Of a stretch of DNA of 64,000 bases, positions 12,219 through 24,985 are shown in pieces (within the stretch, counting starts at the first letter, position 1; each line of letters opens with the position of its first letter). Source of the DNA: Diploscapter coronatus (lineage: Eukaryota; Nematoda; Chromadorea; Rhabditida; Rhabditidae); assembly GCA_964036155.1 (NCBI GenBank), contig OZ038422.1, positions 79,817,201 through 79,881,200 of the forward strand, read 5' to 3'. The position numbers were made by a program, and so were the translations under genes. The notes beneath the pieces were generated by a model. The model was not told the origin of the DNA and searched no databases. It worked only from the letters and a program-made list of their open reading frames with translations.

Positions 12219-14574
12219 TCAGAAAAGTTGATTGACCTTTAGTTTGATCCGTTCAGCCCAGTCATTTTTCAGCTTCGATTCGCTATTCCGCGTCGCGTTG
12301 TCGACGATCATCAAACCCATGATGCAGGGCAGGTAGAATAAACTGAAAAGTTTTAGATGGATAACATTTTTAAATTGCTATTTTTGTTGAAATATCAGGT
12401 TACAGAAAAATGCTCAAAGTCAGATGTTTTTTCTCCTACCTGAAGAAGAATAAATGCCTTGAATTTTTCGCATCTGGTGCCTTATAGAATTTGTAGGACA
12501 AGTACAAAAGTCCCAAGTTGAGCGGGATGGAGTCTGAAAGTCTTTGTAAAATCTGAAATAAGTTATGGCAAATTTACCGATTGCGAAAATGTTCGTGGTC
12601 AAATTAGTCAGGGGGGCTCCGACTGAGCAGAGGGCGAAAAGGAGGATCGAGTGGCGGAGAGACGTCACTCGACACAGCCGCTCGTTAGTCACACACATTA
12701 CTCGATAACCGGCCTGAATCAGAGAGCAAAATTTCTCTGGCAAAAATCGTACTTCTAGAAAAGTTTAATTTGTATGTTTTAGAAACTTTCCAAAATGAAA
12801 CGATAAAAAACCTGGCTAATCGAGTTAAGCGTCAGATACAATTGAAAGATAAAATGTGTGTGTTCTTACTCGACTATAGTCGTCCCTGAGATTCCAGCTG
12901 AGTCCATTGAAGTGAGGGAATTGCCACGAAAAAAGGATGGCTCCGAGACACAGAGCGCCTGCGTCCAGCACTCCCGTCATCGAGCAGTAACCCATCAGAG
13001 GAGGGATCGCTCCTACCTGAAATTGAGAATAAGTTCGTTGATGTCACATTTAACTTCAGTTCAGTTAGAATACGTTTCAAGGTCTCATTGTATAATTTTC
13101 TGGTAGAGATATTCGCTAAATATACACCGACTGTATCCACTAATTTTATCCTCAACTCTAAAATGTTAAAAACATGTTTCAGATATTTCATATTTGTGGA
13201 AAACGTTCTCGAGGACGATATTGGATAATTTGATTATCTAATCATTTCATTTCCAACAACGTTCAAATCAAGAAACGTACCACTGCTCCCGCCCACGTGC
13301 ATGCGATGTGGCTCCTCTTGAGTGGAGTGTAGACGCCCGCGTAGAGACCGACATTCAACGCGCCCAGGAAAGCAGTCAGTGGGTTGGTCGTGGCCAGCAG
13401 AATTGCGACCCCGGACAGAGAAGTCAGAGCGGTGAAGGAAAATGCGTGCAAAGGGGAGAATCTGGAAAATCAAAGATATTCCAATTTGAAAAGGAACCAT
13501 TTCCGAAAATTTATGTATACTTTGCAATAAATTGCTATCAGGCAGGAGTCATTCAAAAATTTAACCACGTGAGTTTCAAGCCTTGTCGAAACTTATTTGA
13601 AAAGATGCCAACCTATGAACAACAAGAACTCGGCTCTGCGTCCTTCGCATCTGTGCATCGTAGGGAGCCTCGAGGAGCTGATTGCAGGCATTCGCTGCAG
13701 AGCTCAGCAAGGTTGTTCCTGCCGCACAGCCAACTGCCGTCAGCAGGGCGGGCGAGATCGGGGACATGAAACAACCTGCTATTGCTGAAAATGAAAATTT
13801 ATTATTTTTCAAGAGAAATGGTCGCAATTTCTTAGGAGAAAACTCATGGTAAAAAACTCGGCTTTTTTCTATTTTTCTGCCTTCTCGACATTTATGCACA
13901 TCCGAAACGAGTGAAATATTCCAAATTGGTGATGGACGAAATTTTCAGAACTCAAAATACGGAATTTAACTATTTTTTGAAAAAAAAAAACCCAACCTGT
14001 AGTCGTAATGAGCATTGTGAGTTTTGATTTGGATAACTGAAGATAAGCCGTGATGAGGCCATTCGGCTCCATTTTCGACCATTGTGCCAAGTGAGTGTCT
14101 TCCACTGAAAAATAATAGACTTGAAAAATAGCAGAAAATTGATCGATTTTCCGGAAACTCGATATTTCCATTGAGAGCCTTATGTTGGATGTTTTCGCCT
14201 GACGCACCGATTATGTTGGTTGTTTTCTTTCGCGGCCGCCGATTCACGACTGTGGCACTGTCCAAACTCAGGATCTCCTTGCGGCGATCCGATGTGTTTT
14301 GAGACAAAACACGCTCGCTTTCAGGAAGTTCTTCGTCGATTGGGGCTGCCTGAAGAAGAGATAGGGAAGTTCAAATTTAGAAAAATCTTTAAATATTAAA
14401 CTTTTTCTACAAAATAAAAAAAAAGAAATTTCTGAAATCTGAAGAAAAACTCTGAAAAAGCGAAGAAAAACTGACTTTTGGAAGCGAGTTGACCCGCTTG
14501 ATGGTGTGGAACTGAGCCTGACTAGTGGAGGGCAGCACGTACAGGCGGAGAGCTGCCACCCCGCATCGCAGCAT
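12219..14574 (-). CDS. cox-10: Protoheme IX farnesyltransferase, mitochondrial (COX10)
   Basis: Inner-membrane UbiA-family prenyltransferase that converts haem B to haem O, the first step to the haem A of cytochrome c oxidase. Minus-strand exons: 14574-14476, 14349-14208, 14104-13997, 13784-13613, 13461-13281, 13016-12870, 12713-12578, 12533-12440, 12342-12219, giving about 400 residues. I start at [13 protein letters not shown] because it gives an arginine-containing, acid-free mitochondrial presequence. An in-frame ATG lies 15 codons upstream. Family motifs: [18 protein letters not shown] (first Mg/prenyl-diphosphate site), [25 protein letters not shown] and LRDDYSRAGY (second acidic site). 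Several hydrophobic helices alternate with these, as in other COX10 proteins. The basic polar C-terminal tail is lineage-variable. It lies head to head with the next plus-strand gene, 233 bases apart, so the two may share a promoter. Confidence 0.95.
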
Positions 14575-14807
14575 CGATTCTGAACCCGAACAATCCGAGA
14601 ACAAATCCGGGGAACTCAACGAAAAATCAAAGAAAACGGATGAAACAGCCAGCGGCTAGAAGACACGCCCACCTCTTGCATTTTCCATCGAGGTGTGCGT
14701 CGCAGCCCCACTTGTCGAAACTCTTTGAATCGCGGTTGATTTTCGTCGATTTTTTTTTCGGTTTTTCTCGAATTTTTCTATTATTTTCATTCTGCCCGCT
14801 TCAGAAG

Positions 14808-17800
14808 ATGGCTCGATTCATGGCCGCCAGCTCGCCTATGCGTTGGTTGCCGTCCAAGGCTAATGTATGTGCTTTTTCCCCGAAATGAATCGCATTCAAA
14901 TTTCGAGTCTTACAAATCTCATGTTGTTTTCTTGAAATTGCTAACAAAAATATCACAAAGTTTTCGTAGAAAGAAAGTGAAAAATTCTTGAATCTAAAAA
15001 GCAAAAAAAAACATTTATAAATCGCAGGCTGACGCCGAGGACGACGTGTTGGGGAAGTCGATCGAGAGCTACCGCGAATTCAAGGACGCCCTGTCGAACC
15101 AGCCGCCCATCCTGCAACAGGCCCACAAGCGACTCCTCCAGACCTGCTCCATTCTCAGCACCATCGGGGCTGACCACCACAACAGGGGACTCGTCCTGGG
15201 AATCGTCTACAAGGAGAGTGCCGATCTGGTCTGCCTCCGCAATGAGCAGGTACTATAAGATGTGTCTGGAAGATAGAAATGTGGAAAAATGGAAAGTAGA
15301 AAAAGAAAGTTGTCAAATCCGATTTCAGACTTGCAACCATTGAGAATTCCAACAACGAAAAACTAATTTTCAATTTCCAGCCAAACCGCGCAATCGCCCT
15401 CTACGGGATGTGCCACGCGATACTGGAAAAGACGACCAAATTCGGAGACCCCAGTCTCGCTGCCTTCGTCGTTCACCTCAAACTGCGTACGACTATTTTG
15501 CCATAAGAAGTGAATTGTTGATATGAGTTCCCCACCATTTCAGAGTGCGCTATCGCTATGTCGGGAATTCTGCAAGCGGTCGAGGAGAGCCACGCGAATG
15601 GAACTGGACCGAGTTCGGCTGAGATTCTCAAGGTACGGGGTATTGTTGAGTTCGAAATCTTGAAGGTAGAAAATGGGGAGAAAGAAGCAATTTTAGATCA
15701 GTTTCGCCTTTTCACGTGCTACTTTTCCCCTTCTAACACTAAAAAAGAACTGCGTCACTTTGCGTTTCCCAAATTTCGGAGCATAATAATTTAGAAAATT
15801 TTTAAATGGAAAAAAAACATTAACTTCTACAACGGACTACTGTATTTTAGTCGTTGCGGAATCTGTGGAGCGAGGATCAGTTGGGAGAGCTGCTGGCGGA
15901 TGCAGTGATTCCCTCGCGCGACAACCTGCAGCTGCTCCACTCGGCAGTCTTCAAAGAGGGAGCCCTGCTCATCAACGATACGCTCCCGGACATCGATTTG
16001 ATCGTCCTCAAGATTAACGGATACTTCCGGGGTGAGTTCAGAAAAATATCTTTTTTGGAAAATCCACCCGCTCTCTTTCTCTTTGTCTGCACTATTCCTT
16101 CTTCTGGCTTTCACCATTCCGAAAATTCGGAAAATAGGTGTGTGTGTGTGTGTGGAAAGGGTTTTCTTTGAAGAATATATCGTCTCTTCAGAACTCCGAT
16201 CGACCATGGACTCCTCGACGATCTTCCAGTCGCTGATCGCACTCGCCCTCACCTCGCCCAAACACGCGGATCTGTCCATTCTGAACGACCTCTTCTCTCG
16301 ACTTCCCCAAACACCCGCTGGAGACGACAAGCATTTGACGCTGCTCGATGTCAAGGTTCGAATATTTTTTTTTAGAAAAAAACATGAAAGAGCTTTTTTC
16401 CTAAAAAAAAAAGGATAAAACCTTTAAATATAGGAAACCTTGTTGTGAATAATTGAATTTCTAGCTGTTCATTTGGACGTGTGCCGCATGGTCGAAGTGG
16501 CGAGCCGAGCCGGAAGAGCGATGGCCACGCGCCTGCGTCTGTCTACCCTTGACCAGTGTTAAGCAGTGTCAGCACTGGAAGACGATTGTTCTGACTGTCC
16601 AGGGGTATGTTAAATTATAACATTTGGGAGGCAAAAAAACTCGTTGAAACATCCGAGCATAATTAAACAAGGCTGTAAAAGAGACCAAATTTCTAAAAGA
16701 TGCAATTTGCAAAAGCTTGTCTATTTTACAGCTTATTCTTCCGATGTTCGTTTTTTTTACAAAACGCTACAATTCTATTTAAAAAAAAAAACGAAACCTA
16801 TCTTAAATATGTCGCGAAATGAGAATAACATTTTCAGCTCGACGACGTCGCTCCAGGACAGATTCCGTGTGTTGTGCGTGATCGAGACAGTGCGTGTGGA
16901 CGCGTCGACGCTCAACCCTTCTGTCTGTCCCGAACTGAACGTCCTCTTCGATGTCTACCTCAACTTCGCGCGACATCATCCAGAAATCAGGGACATGTAT
17001 AAGGAGATAATCCAACACATCCTCAAATTTGGGTAGGGAAACATAAAAATAAAAGAATACCGTTTGATAATGAAAACGAAATCATTTTGAAAATGAGATT
17101 TCGAAGTTTACAATATCTATTTTGAAAAATTCGAAAAAAAACACGTTTTTTCCTGTTCATCCATAATTCACAAAATGTTTAGAGATGGAATCCAATTAGT
17201 GAGTTTAAAATAGAAACTTTAGACAGAGGAAAGTCTCGCTCGAAGTGGCAAAGACGCAGATCGCCCCCGCACTGACTCGCAGATTCGGCGACGAGAACGA
17301 CATCGCCAACATCGTCAAGTATCTGCAGGAGGAGAGGGAAGCGGAGAGCAGGAAGGAAGTCAAGCCGGTCGACGTCAAACAGGAAATTCCCGACGAAGGA
17401 TACGAGGACAAATCGTCTTTCCAGGTGCGGTAATTTTAAAGTAAAAGCTGAAAGTTGGTTTGAATAAAAAAAAAAACTCCAAGTTCATTGATAATGCACC
17501 AAACCGAATTCATTGCGAGAAGCAAAAGGGGGAAAAATCGAAGTTTTTTTATTTCATGGTTTCTCAATTCTTCAAAATACCGTATTTTTGATTCAGAGCT
17601 CGACCCCATCCCGTCAACTGGTCACCCGCTCCACGTCCGTCAGCGGTCTGCCATCGCCCAAACTCAACTCGGACAAGAAAGCCATCCAGCTCGGCAACCA
17701 CGTCTTCGAGGAGAGCTACTTCCAGGTCAACGCTTTCTGAATTGAAAATCTCAGCACCTCTAGTTTTGCTTTTAAATCTTATGGCAAGAGCTTTCTGCTC

Positions 17801-19091
17801 TAAAACTTTTTTTTTTTTCAAAAATTACTGAAATTAGTCTTGACATTTTTAAAGAAAACTCGAAATTTCAGCTTTCGATGGAACCTGGAAAAATTGCAAA
17901 CATCTCTGAAACGAGCATGGACTCACAGATTGGAATCACAGCCAGAGACGAAGAAGTCGCGGTGAGTCCTCAGTTGGATTTTAACAGCGGCATCCAGAAG
18001 GAGATCAAGGAGGAGCCCATCGATGAGGAACAGTGTAAGCATTTGCTAGAAGTTTGCTTTCCTGACGAGCAATTTTCAGTCCTGACTGCATACGTGGATG
18101 GAATAGCGGAGTCCTCGCTGCAGAGTCTCAATGAGAAATTCGGTCCCGCCCACAAGTTCTTCGTTAGTTTTTCTTCTTCCAAAGTGAAAATTGTGTTGTT
18201 CATTCATTTTTTTACTTATTTTCATATCTCAAAAGAATATTAATCTTGTAAAGATGTCTTTGTCTTAATTAACATTTTCTTTTTTCTTTCGAAAAGTTCA
18301 ATTTCAGACGGTAGAACAGTTGGCATCCCAGTCGCTGGAGGAGTTCATCGAGGCCGAGCAGGCGATCATCACGTTCTACGCGAAGATCGGGGCTGAGGAC
18401 AATGTGGGCGGCAGACCTGTCAGACACTCAACTCCTACTGTCGGAAGTGCTATCCAAGGCGGGCAGAAACAACAGGGACAAGGACAGTCGGCGCATATGC
18501 CGAGGGGTGACACGGACACGGACAGGATGATCGAGAGAATGGAGCAGCTCGTCAGGGAGGACCTCTTCAACAACAAACCACCTGCCACACTCGCCAGTAA
18601 GTCCACAACTCTTTTTAAATTAAATCCACCGTCATTTTTTACCGTTTAGCCTGAAAAATACTCGGAAAATCTTTTTATTTCTGCATTTTTGAGACATATG
18701 CCAATTTATTTTCGTTAGTTTCAATGAAATGCTTCTTGTTGAAGAAAATCATTTTTTCGAAAATATACCTTCGAGAGATTCTAGAAGATTTTAATGGATT
18801 TTAGCCAAACTTGCCAAATATTAGAAAGAAAGAAAGATCGTTTTATTTCAGAAGGAGCACCCAGCGTTCCGTTGTCCAAGATGGTGCCTCTGAAATTCGT
18901 CCCGAAGCAATTTCTGAAATTCCGCGAGCAGGAGGGCTATTCCTCGGTCGGGGGCAACAGCGAGGAGTCGTGCGGATCTGGTGCAGGTTCGTTCGAACTT
19001 ATACTTATATTGTTCCCATTTCGTAAATCACTTTTTTCACATTTGAAAAAAATGAAATATTCAAATTCTAGAGGGCAGTTCACGTATCTGA
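14808..19091 (+). CDS. Unrecognised 724-residue protein with SUMO-type motifs
   Basis: Exons: 14808-14864, 15028-15249, 15381-15486, 15544-15632, 15851-16031, 16192-16355, 16465-16604, 16838-17032, 17223-17424, 17597-17725, 17872-18034, 18080-18162, 18308-18596, 18852-18986, 19072-19091; phases agree and codons are C/G-ending, so the gene is real. I do not recognise the family. Residues 1-390 look like an all-helical repeat-type fold, with many leucines and short amphipathic helices. The rest is polar and probably disordered, with two SUMO-acceptor-like sites, VKQE near residue 435 and IKEE near 540, each followed by acidic residues. A Gln/Gly-rich stretch comes near residue 630. No signal peptide or membrane span is seen. 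Acidic SUMO-type sites suggest a nuclear regulator (inference). A CTTCAG acceptor three bases before the ATG suggests spliced-leader addition. Confidence 0.8.
16138..16154 (+). repeat. (TG)n microsatellite
   Basis: About eight TG units inside intron 5 of the 724-residue gene. No role is evident. Confidence 0.8.
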
Positions 19092-19505
19092 AGACCTCTA
19101 AAGTCGATTCGATGGCGATATGATGATCCGTCAACGCAGCTGCAGCAAAGATAAACTGGACCAATTTGAAATATCCATTACTTCTTCATTTCTTATCTGA
19201 GATTTCGAATTACACAACAACCCCATTTTATCAACACACTTTTTCTTATTTCAATTTTATTCATCTATGACGTTTTCTTCTGAAAAGCACCTCTAATTTA
19301 TCACCAAGAATTGTCTTTTCTTAAGTCTAGTACGGGTAATTTACCCTAAAACGGGTCTATCGCCAATTCTATCTTTCTTCTTGTAAATTGCACTTTCTGG
19401 AACTTAAATTTAACCCGAGTTTTTCTGAAAATATTTAGGGGTTGCATCAACTTTCTCCCCGGTTTAAGGATTGACAATTTATGGATTTATTTATGATTTG
19501 AAAGG

Positions 19506-19620
19506 AATAAAGATAGATATTTTTAATGTTCGTAAATTTTTCCCCGTAAAATGTCCTTTGACATTGAAATATTTCATTCCAACTTGTTGAAACCTATTTA
19601 TTCCACTTTCCAGGCTAAAA
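19506..19620 (+). promoter_or_regulatory. Poly(A) signal and possible trans-splice site between two genes
   Basis: AATAAA lies at 19506-19511, and a TTTCCAG acceptor ends eight bases before the WBP11 ATG. The gap of about 100 bases between a poly(A) signal and the next acceptor is the spacing seen in nematode operons with SL2-type trans-splicing (general knowledge). The alternative is two independent genes. Confidence 0.45.
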
Positions 19621-22416
19621 ATGGGATCGGCCACAAAAACGAAGAGTGGGAAGACGTTCAGAGCGCCGACGGATCAGGTCAGTTTTTCGAGTCATCGGTT
19701 ATAATAAAGTAGCGGCACGGCATTTCTACAATATTGGCCACATTATAAAATCACGACACGTTTTTTTTTTTTTTGCAAAATGTGATTATTCTTTTCTCTA
19801 TACAAGTACCAAAGTTTTGTAAGCATAAAAGAAAATCGTGCCGTAATTTTGTGACTGTCAACGTCGTACAAGAATACTGGTTTAAAAACAAACCCCAAGC
19901 TCTAATGTCATTTCTTGATATTTTTCCTAATCTCTTATACGATGTAGAAATAATGAAATCAAATTTTCGTTTCAGGCTCGAAAATTGGAGAGGAAAAGGG
20001 AAAACAAGAAGAACAAGAAGGACAGGCAGCAGATTCGACAGGCCATCGCCAAGCACTACAACGTCGATGAGTGCACCACGAAAATGCTCCAGTTGGAGAG
20101 GCAGGGTAAGGTTTCTGCAAATATTAGCCAATAAAAGAACCGAAACGAATTTCGACTTTTTAACTTCAATTGTCAAGATTTTGAAACACAAAATCCTTTA
20201 TAATCTTACTCAGCTCTAAAGAAAATTAGCTATAACTATTGAGCGAGGTTTCAAGTAGTTTACAAAAAATTGTTTAAATAAAATTTCAGTCGTGGGTCTG
20301 GACCCGCCTCAATTCCACGTGGACGTGCTGAAGAAGAAGCAGAAGACGTTGATGGAGATGGTAAATCGACGTCGCTCGGCTCTGCAGGCCAGCAAGGAGG
20401 AGGACGAGATCAGGAAGCTCAACGACAAGCTGCAGAGATACCACAGCGACTGCAAGAAGTTGGCTCAGTTGGCTGGTTCGTTAAATTATTTTTTGTGGAA
20501 TTTGAACTTTTGTATGTTTCAAAGCATCCATAAGTGTTATGTTAGAAAGTGACTATTGCTTGCTGGTATTTAATGTGAAAGAGCATTTAACTTCAATCTT
20601 TTTGATCTTTTAGAAATTATTTTTAAAATGACTAAAATTCGGCTGTTTAGAGCAAGAAAAACTCGCCCGCGAAGCGGATGTCGACACGATTCCTCTCCCG
20701 ATGGGCCAGGTCGAAATGGGCGACAAACGGATGATGCAGCTCATGGGGCCTGTTCCCATCGCACCTGGAATGCAGCCTGCCAAGTGAGTTTAGAGAAGAG
20801 AATTGCTTCATTCAGATTTAGAGTTTCTTCACAAAAAACATGTTCACGCTTATAATAAATAATACTTGATATTTCACAAACAGAAAATGCGAATTCCAGG
20901 AAAAAGGTGGACTTCAAATTGCCCCGCCAACGCGGAAAGCTGAAGCCACCCGGTCCTCCTTGCGGCATGCCGATCGAGATGAGCGATTCCGAGGGCGAGG
21001 ACGAACTCGAACACCCTGATGACGACGATCTCGCCCCTGTTCCGAGTAAGAAAGTATTTCGGAGATTTCGCCATTTCTTCAAGCCACAAATTTTTAATTT
21101 TCAAACATTCTGAAAAATTTCATTACAGTTCCCGATTTCGACGCGCCCTCTCAGTCTTCGTCCGCTGAAAGACTCTCGTTCACTCCGATGCCTACTTCAA
21201 TGAGAAGAGGTAAGATGTGATTTCTCTTGTGAGTAAAACTTTCGAAAGGTGCCAAATCTCCAAAATTGATGAAAATTTCGTATCGAATTTAAAATTTTAC
21301 AAGAAAAATTAAGTGCCTCCACCACCCCCTGGCTCTATGCCGCCTCCCATGCCGCTCAGATACAACCCCATGGGTCTTCCGCCTGATATGCCGCCTGGAG
21401 TGAGCTTTTCATTATCTTCCTTCAAAATGCAAGGTTTTTATGAACCTTGGCTTTTTCGAAATTTGTTATTTTTACTCTGAAAATACGAGTATTGAAATGC
21501 GATTTGCTTGCAGGGCGGTTTCCACCACCCGATGCGTGGCGGTCCAATGATTTCCTCGGGCGCAGTGATCGCCTCGGCCCCAGTCATTCGTCGTCAGTTC
21601 GCAGATTCGGGCAGAGGCGCGGGCGGTGGAGCTCCCTCGTCTGGACCTGCTGTCGTCACCGCTGAACCTCAACTCAGAAATCTCCGACAGGAAACGGTCA
21701 AGGTAAATTTGAAACTCCTTTTATGTTTGCAAAGTTTTATGACAGCTAGTATAAACATATAGACGGTGGAGTTTTTTACCGATTTATTGAGAGCGAAACC
21801 TTTACTACATGCATCTCTGATAGTCGATTTGAAGTCAGAATCAAACGATTTATACTAAAAGTTGCATTATCAGTATCTGTGCTTCGTTTTTTTTTCAAAG
21901 CTTGAATTAATCATTTTTGGCTGCGTAAATCTTCCTCCAAAATCGGGGAAAAGAAAAAATAGTACATAGAAGGAAAATTTACGCAACCTTTTCGCATATT
22001 TTTCTTCCATAAATTGATCTTTTCACTCTTCTATCTTTCGATAAACAAAAACGCGGCATTGCATAATTACTCAGATTTGACAAGGAATCGATATAAGAGT
22101 ATCAGGGCTATATACGCTATAATTTTCGTCGTGAATCGTTATGACTCGTTTTTAAGAATCGTTCGATGATCAATTTCGAAAAATACACAACTGCTGAACA
22201 GAAATCATAGAATACAGCTCCGAAGAGAACATATCATGAAATGTATATCTTTTTCAGCTGGTGCCAGCCGTTCTAAAACGCAAACCGCCAACTCAAACTG
22301 TCCGCAAACCGGCCGTTCCGATCCGCAAGCCTCAGGCCAACCAGGGCACTGATCAGGCCAAGTCCACTGACGACGCCTACAATGACTTCATGAAGGAAAT
22401 CTCCGATTTGATGTGA
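19621..22416 (+). CDS. WW-domain-binding protein 11-like splicing factor
   Basis: Nuclear, proline-rich protein of the WBP11/NPWBP family, which associates with the spliceosome and binds WW domains. Exons: 19621-19677, 19976-20105, 20290-20475, 20651-20783, 20900-21045, 21129-21209, 21314-21399, 21514-21702, 22258-22416, giving 388 residues. The N-terminus carries the family signature KSGKTFRAPTDQARK followed by a basic ERKRENKKNKK block. Next come a coiled-coil segment (about 60-125), the PLP motif of VDTIPLPMGQ, an acidic patch (SDSEGEDELE), Pro runs (VPPPPPG, PPPMPLR), and the conserved C-terminal signature LVPAVLKRK...DDAYNDFMKEISDLM. It is shorter than vertebrate WBP11 (about 640), mainly in the proline-rich middle. 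AATAAA at 22556-22561 fits its 3' end. Confidence 0.92.
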
Positions 22417-22555
22417 ATTATTGTCACATTTCTGTCAATTGAAGGTTATTGGTGTTTTCTCTGTGACGAATTGCCGAATTTGATTTTCAAAATCCGAAAA
22501 TTTTTAACCTTTTCTGTTAATATTTATTATCGTCTTGATTTTTTACACTTGAAAA

Positions 22556-22561
22556 AATAAA
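22556..22561 (+). terminator. Poly(A) signal for the WBP11-like gene
   Basis: AATAAA 140 bases past the stop codon. Confidence 0.6.
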
Positions 22562-22932
22562 TCACATTCGAAGAAAATATTCAGTACTATGGTTTGTCGT
22601 CATCAGTGTTATGCACCCGATTTTTCTCATAAAAATCTCTTTCATGGGGAACAAGTGGAGGGCTTCGAAAATTTTGACCATTTCCCTATCGGCCCGAAAT
22701 GCCAACACATTCTTTACTTCGGACTATCATTTTGCAATTCCAGTCAGTGACATTGAATTTTGCAATTTATGTTTCCCTTTTCATTACTTTGCTTTGATCT
22801 TACCATTAATCTAATCATCAATATCTCAGTAGGGCTTCTAATTCACCTTAATTCATATGTACGAAGAATTAGTCTTCCTATCACATTCCGTGATTCAGCA
22901 GTTTGTTTTCTATACGAATCGATTTTTGAGAT

Positions 22933-23011
22933 TTGCGTCATTACACTCATGCTCTAGGTTCGGTAGATTTCGACGACAATTCTTTTAAAAAATATTTTCT
23001 TCGAAGCTTTT
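22933..23011 (+). repeat. Diverged direct repeat, copy 1
   Basis: About 79 bases sharing the core ACTCATGCTCTAG and a similar downstream stretch ending AAATATTTTCTT..GCTTTT with copy 2 at 24154-24229. Identity is roughly 75% by eye. Nothing links it to a known element. Confidence 0.55.
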
Positions 23012-24153
23012 CCGTCATTTTGATACCAAATTTGGATTTTTTCCGTAAAGAAATAGTGATTTTCCGTTTCCGGAACATGCGAAACAAGTGGCTGAGTCGT
23101 ATTTTAACCGTCAGATTCGGGTTCGACGATGTCGAAAATCCTGTAGACGAACTATTAATGCATGTACTGCAGAAATAAAGCCTATAGGCACGATTTTATT
23201 CGGAAAATGTCACTTATAAGATCGTTAAAAGGCTGGAAACGGACCACCTATACTTGAAATGTGGCGAAATTTGCTTAAATTTATTTTTTACATCATTGTA
23301 TGATATATTCCTACATGTTACAGCAAAAAAATTCGAAATCTCGTGTAAAATAACGAAGAGAAAACGATAGAAACGCTATGCAACATCAGGCCTATACTAC
23401 GAAACTGCGTTCTTCGTTTATAGCGTAAAACCCCCTATGGGCAGAAAAGCTTGGCATCATTGAACTGCTCTTGGAACAAGCTTTCTAATGATATAGGTCT
23501 TGTCTGTTAATTCGCGTTTCTTATGGTGATCACTTCTTGTAAGTATAGCTCTACCACACTAGATGTTTGTCCAATTACAATTTTCATTTCCTATTCGTCA
23601 TTAATTTGGCAAATAATCAGCATTAATTATTCTTTGCTATTGATAATTTTGAATTGCACAATACGATTTTCATTCGTTATGAAGCCCTCTATAAATACTG
23701 ATACGGAGTGATAGATTTGCAACGAGTGCATAGGCTTATCGCTTACCTCCTCCCCTCTTCCTTTCGATGAAAAATTTGCTCTTCACACTTTCTGTCATAC
23801 TTCTTCACTATTCCTTCCAATTCTTACCATCTCACAATACCAAATTGAGTCATGGCATTTCGAGGGAAGAATGATCAAAGAAGCAGAGAAAGTGCTTAAG
23901 GAGCGATAAGAAATGGACAAATTCGCCAGCATAAAACCGCAACGTCTCTGGCAGACTCGCACATTCGATTGTCTTTTGCATTTCTTGACTGTCTGTCGCG
24001 CAAATTCATCATTCTCCTCTTCTTCACTCATTTTTCCTCTTTCTCTATGACCTTCTCAATCTTACCATTTAGTGTCCCACTACTATTTTTCTGGGACCAT
24101 CCAGATTTGGGACGTTTTTTGAAATTTTGCAACCGCACCACAGGAATTGATTA

Positions 24154-24229
24154 TTGCATCATGCACTCATGCTCTAGTTTCGATGGATTTTTTGATGATA
24201 ATTCTTCTAAATATTTTCTTTGAGCTTTT
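24154..24229 (+). repeat. Diverged direct repeat, copy 2
   Basis: Second copy of the repeat at 22933-23011, in the same orientation, 1.2 kb downstream. Part of a short plus-strand frame runs through each copy, but those frames differ. Confidence 0.55.
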
Positions 24230-24920
24230 CTCTATAATAAATGATATTTTTACTTAAAATGTTCGCTCTTTAATAAATTTTGATAAAGTTCCATCGGCCT
24301 TCTTTTTCTACAATCAATCCGTAGCTGTTTTAATACATTATACAAATGATATCAGTGATTTTATTTCGAATTTTCTCTTTATCTATGCCACTATTGATTG
24401 AAATTATCTAACTTTTCTTTCATATTCCTTGAAAATAAATAGATCCTATGGAAGTTCAGCTTTTTTATTTCTCTCTCTATCTTATGTCTTTTCTGGAAAT
24501 TTTATGCTGTTTCAGTTTTCCGAAATTTGAAGACATTTTCTTTTCTATTTCTGCTCGTTCAAATGCTAAATTTATTTGTTCATTCTCTTCAATTTTCGAA
24601 ATATTTCCCAATCTAATTGGTAGTATCGAATTCTCTATTGATAAATGCTGATATGATAGTGTAGAAGCCTCAGGGGTATTATCATACTATAAATTTTAGG
24701 TCTATGAAAAATGGGCCTACATGCTTAAAGATAGGTGCATTAAACTGGTTGATATGTTTATATATTCTTCATTATTATGTGTTTATTAAGACGAGCTTAT
24801 ATCAATATTAGCTCATCGATACACATGCAATTTCATAATTCTTTATTTCGATTTTTAAAATTATTCTCGGTTAATCATCAAAGGGGGAAAGGGGCGTTCA
24901 TACTTCGACTCGGGCGAGCA

Positions 24921-24985
24921 TAAAAATAGTATACAAAAGTGAGAGACATGCTCTTTTCGTCTCTCACTTTCGCATACTATTTTTG
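24921..24985. repeat. Near-perfect 26-bp hairpin, candidate pre-miRNA or foldback element
   Basis: The 5' arm AAAAATAGTATACAAAAGTG plus AGAGAC pairs with the 3' arm at about 24959-24984 with two mismatches in 26 positions. The loop is about 10 bases. Stem length and loop size are in the range of nematode pre-miRNAs. No flanking terminal repeats or target-site duplications are seen. Confidence 0.5.
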
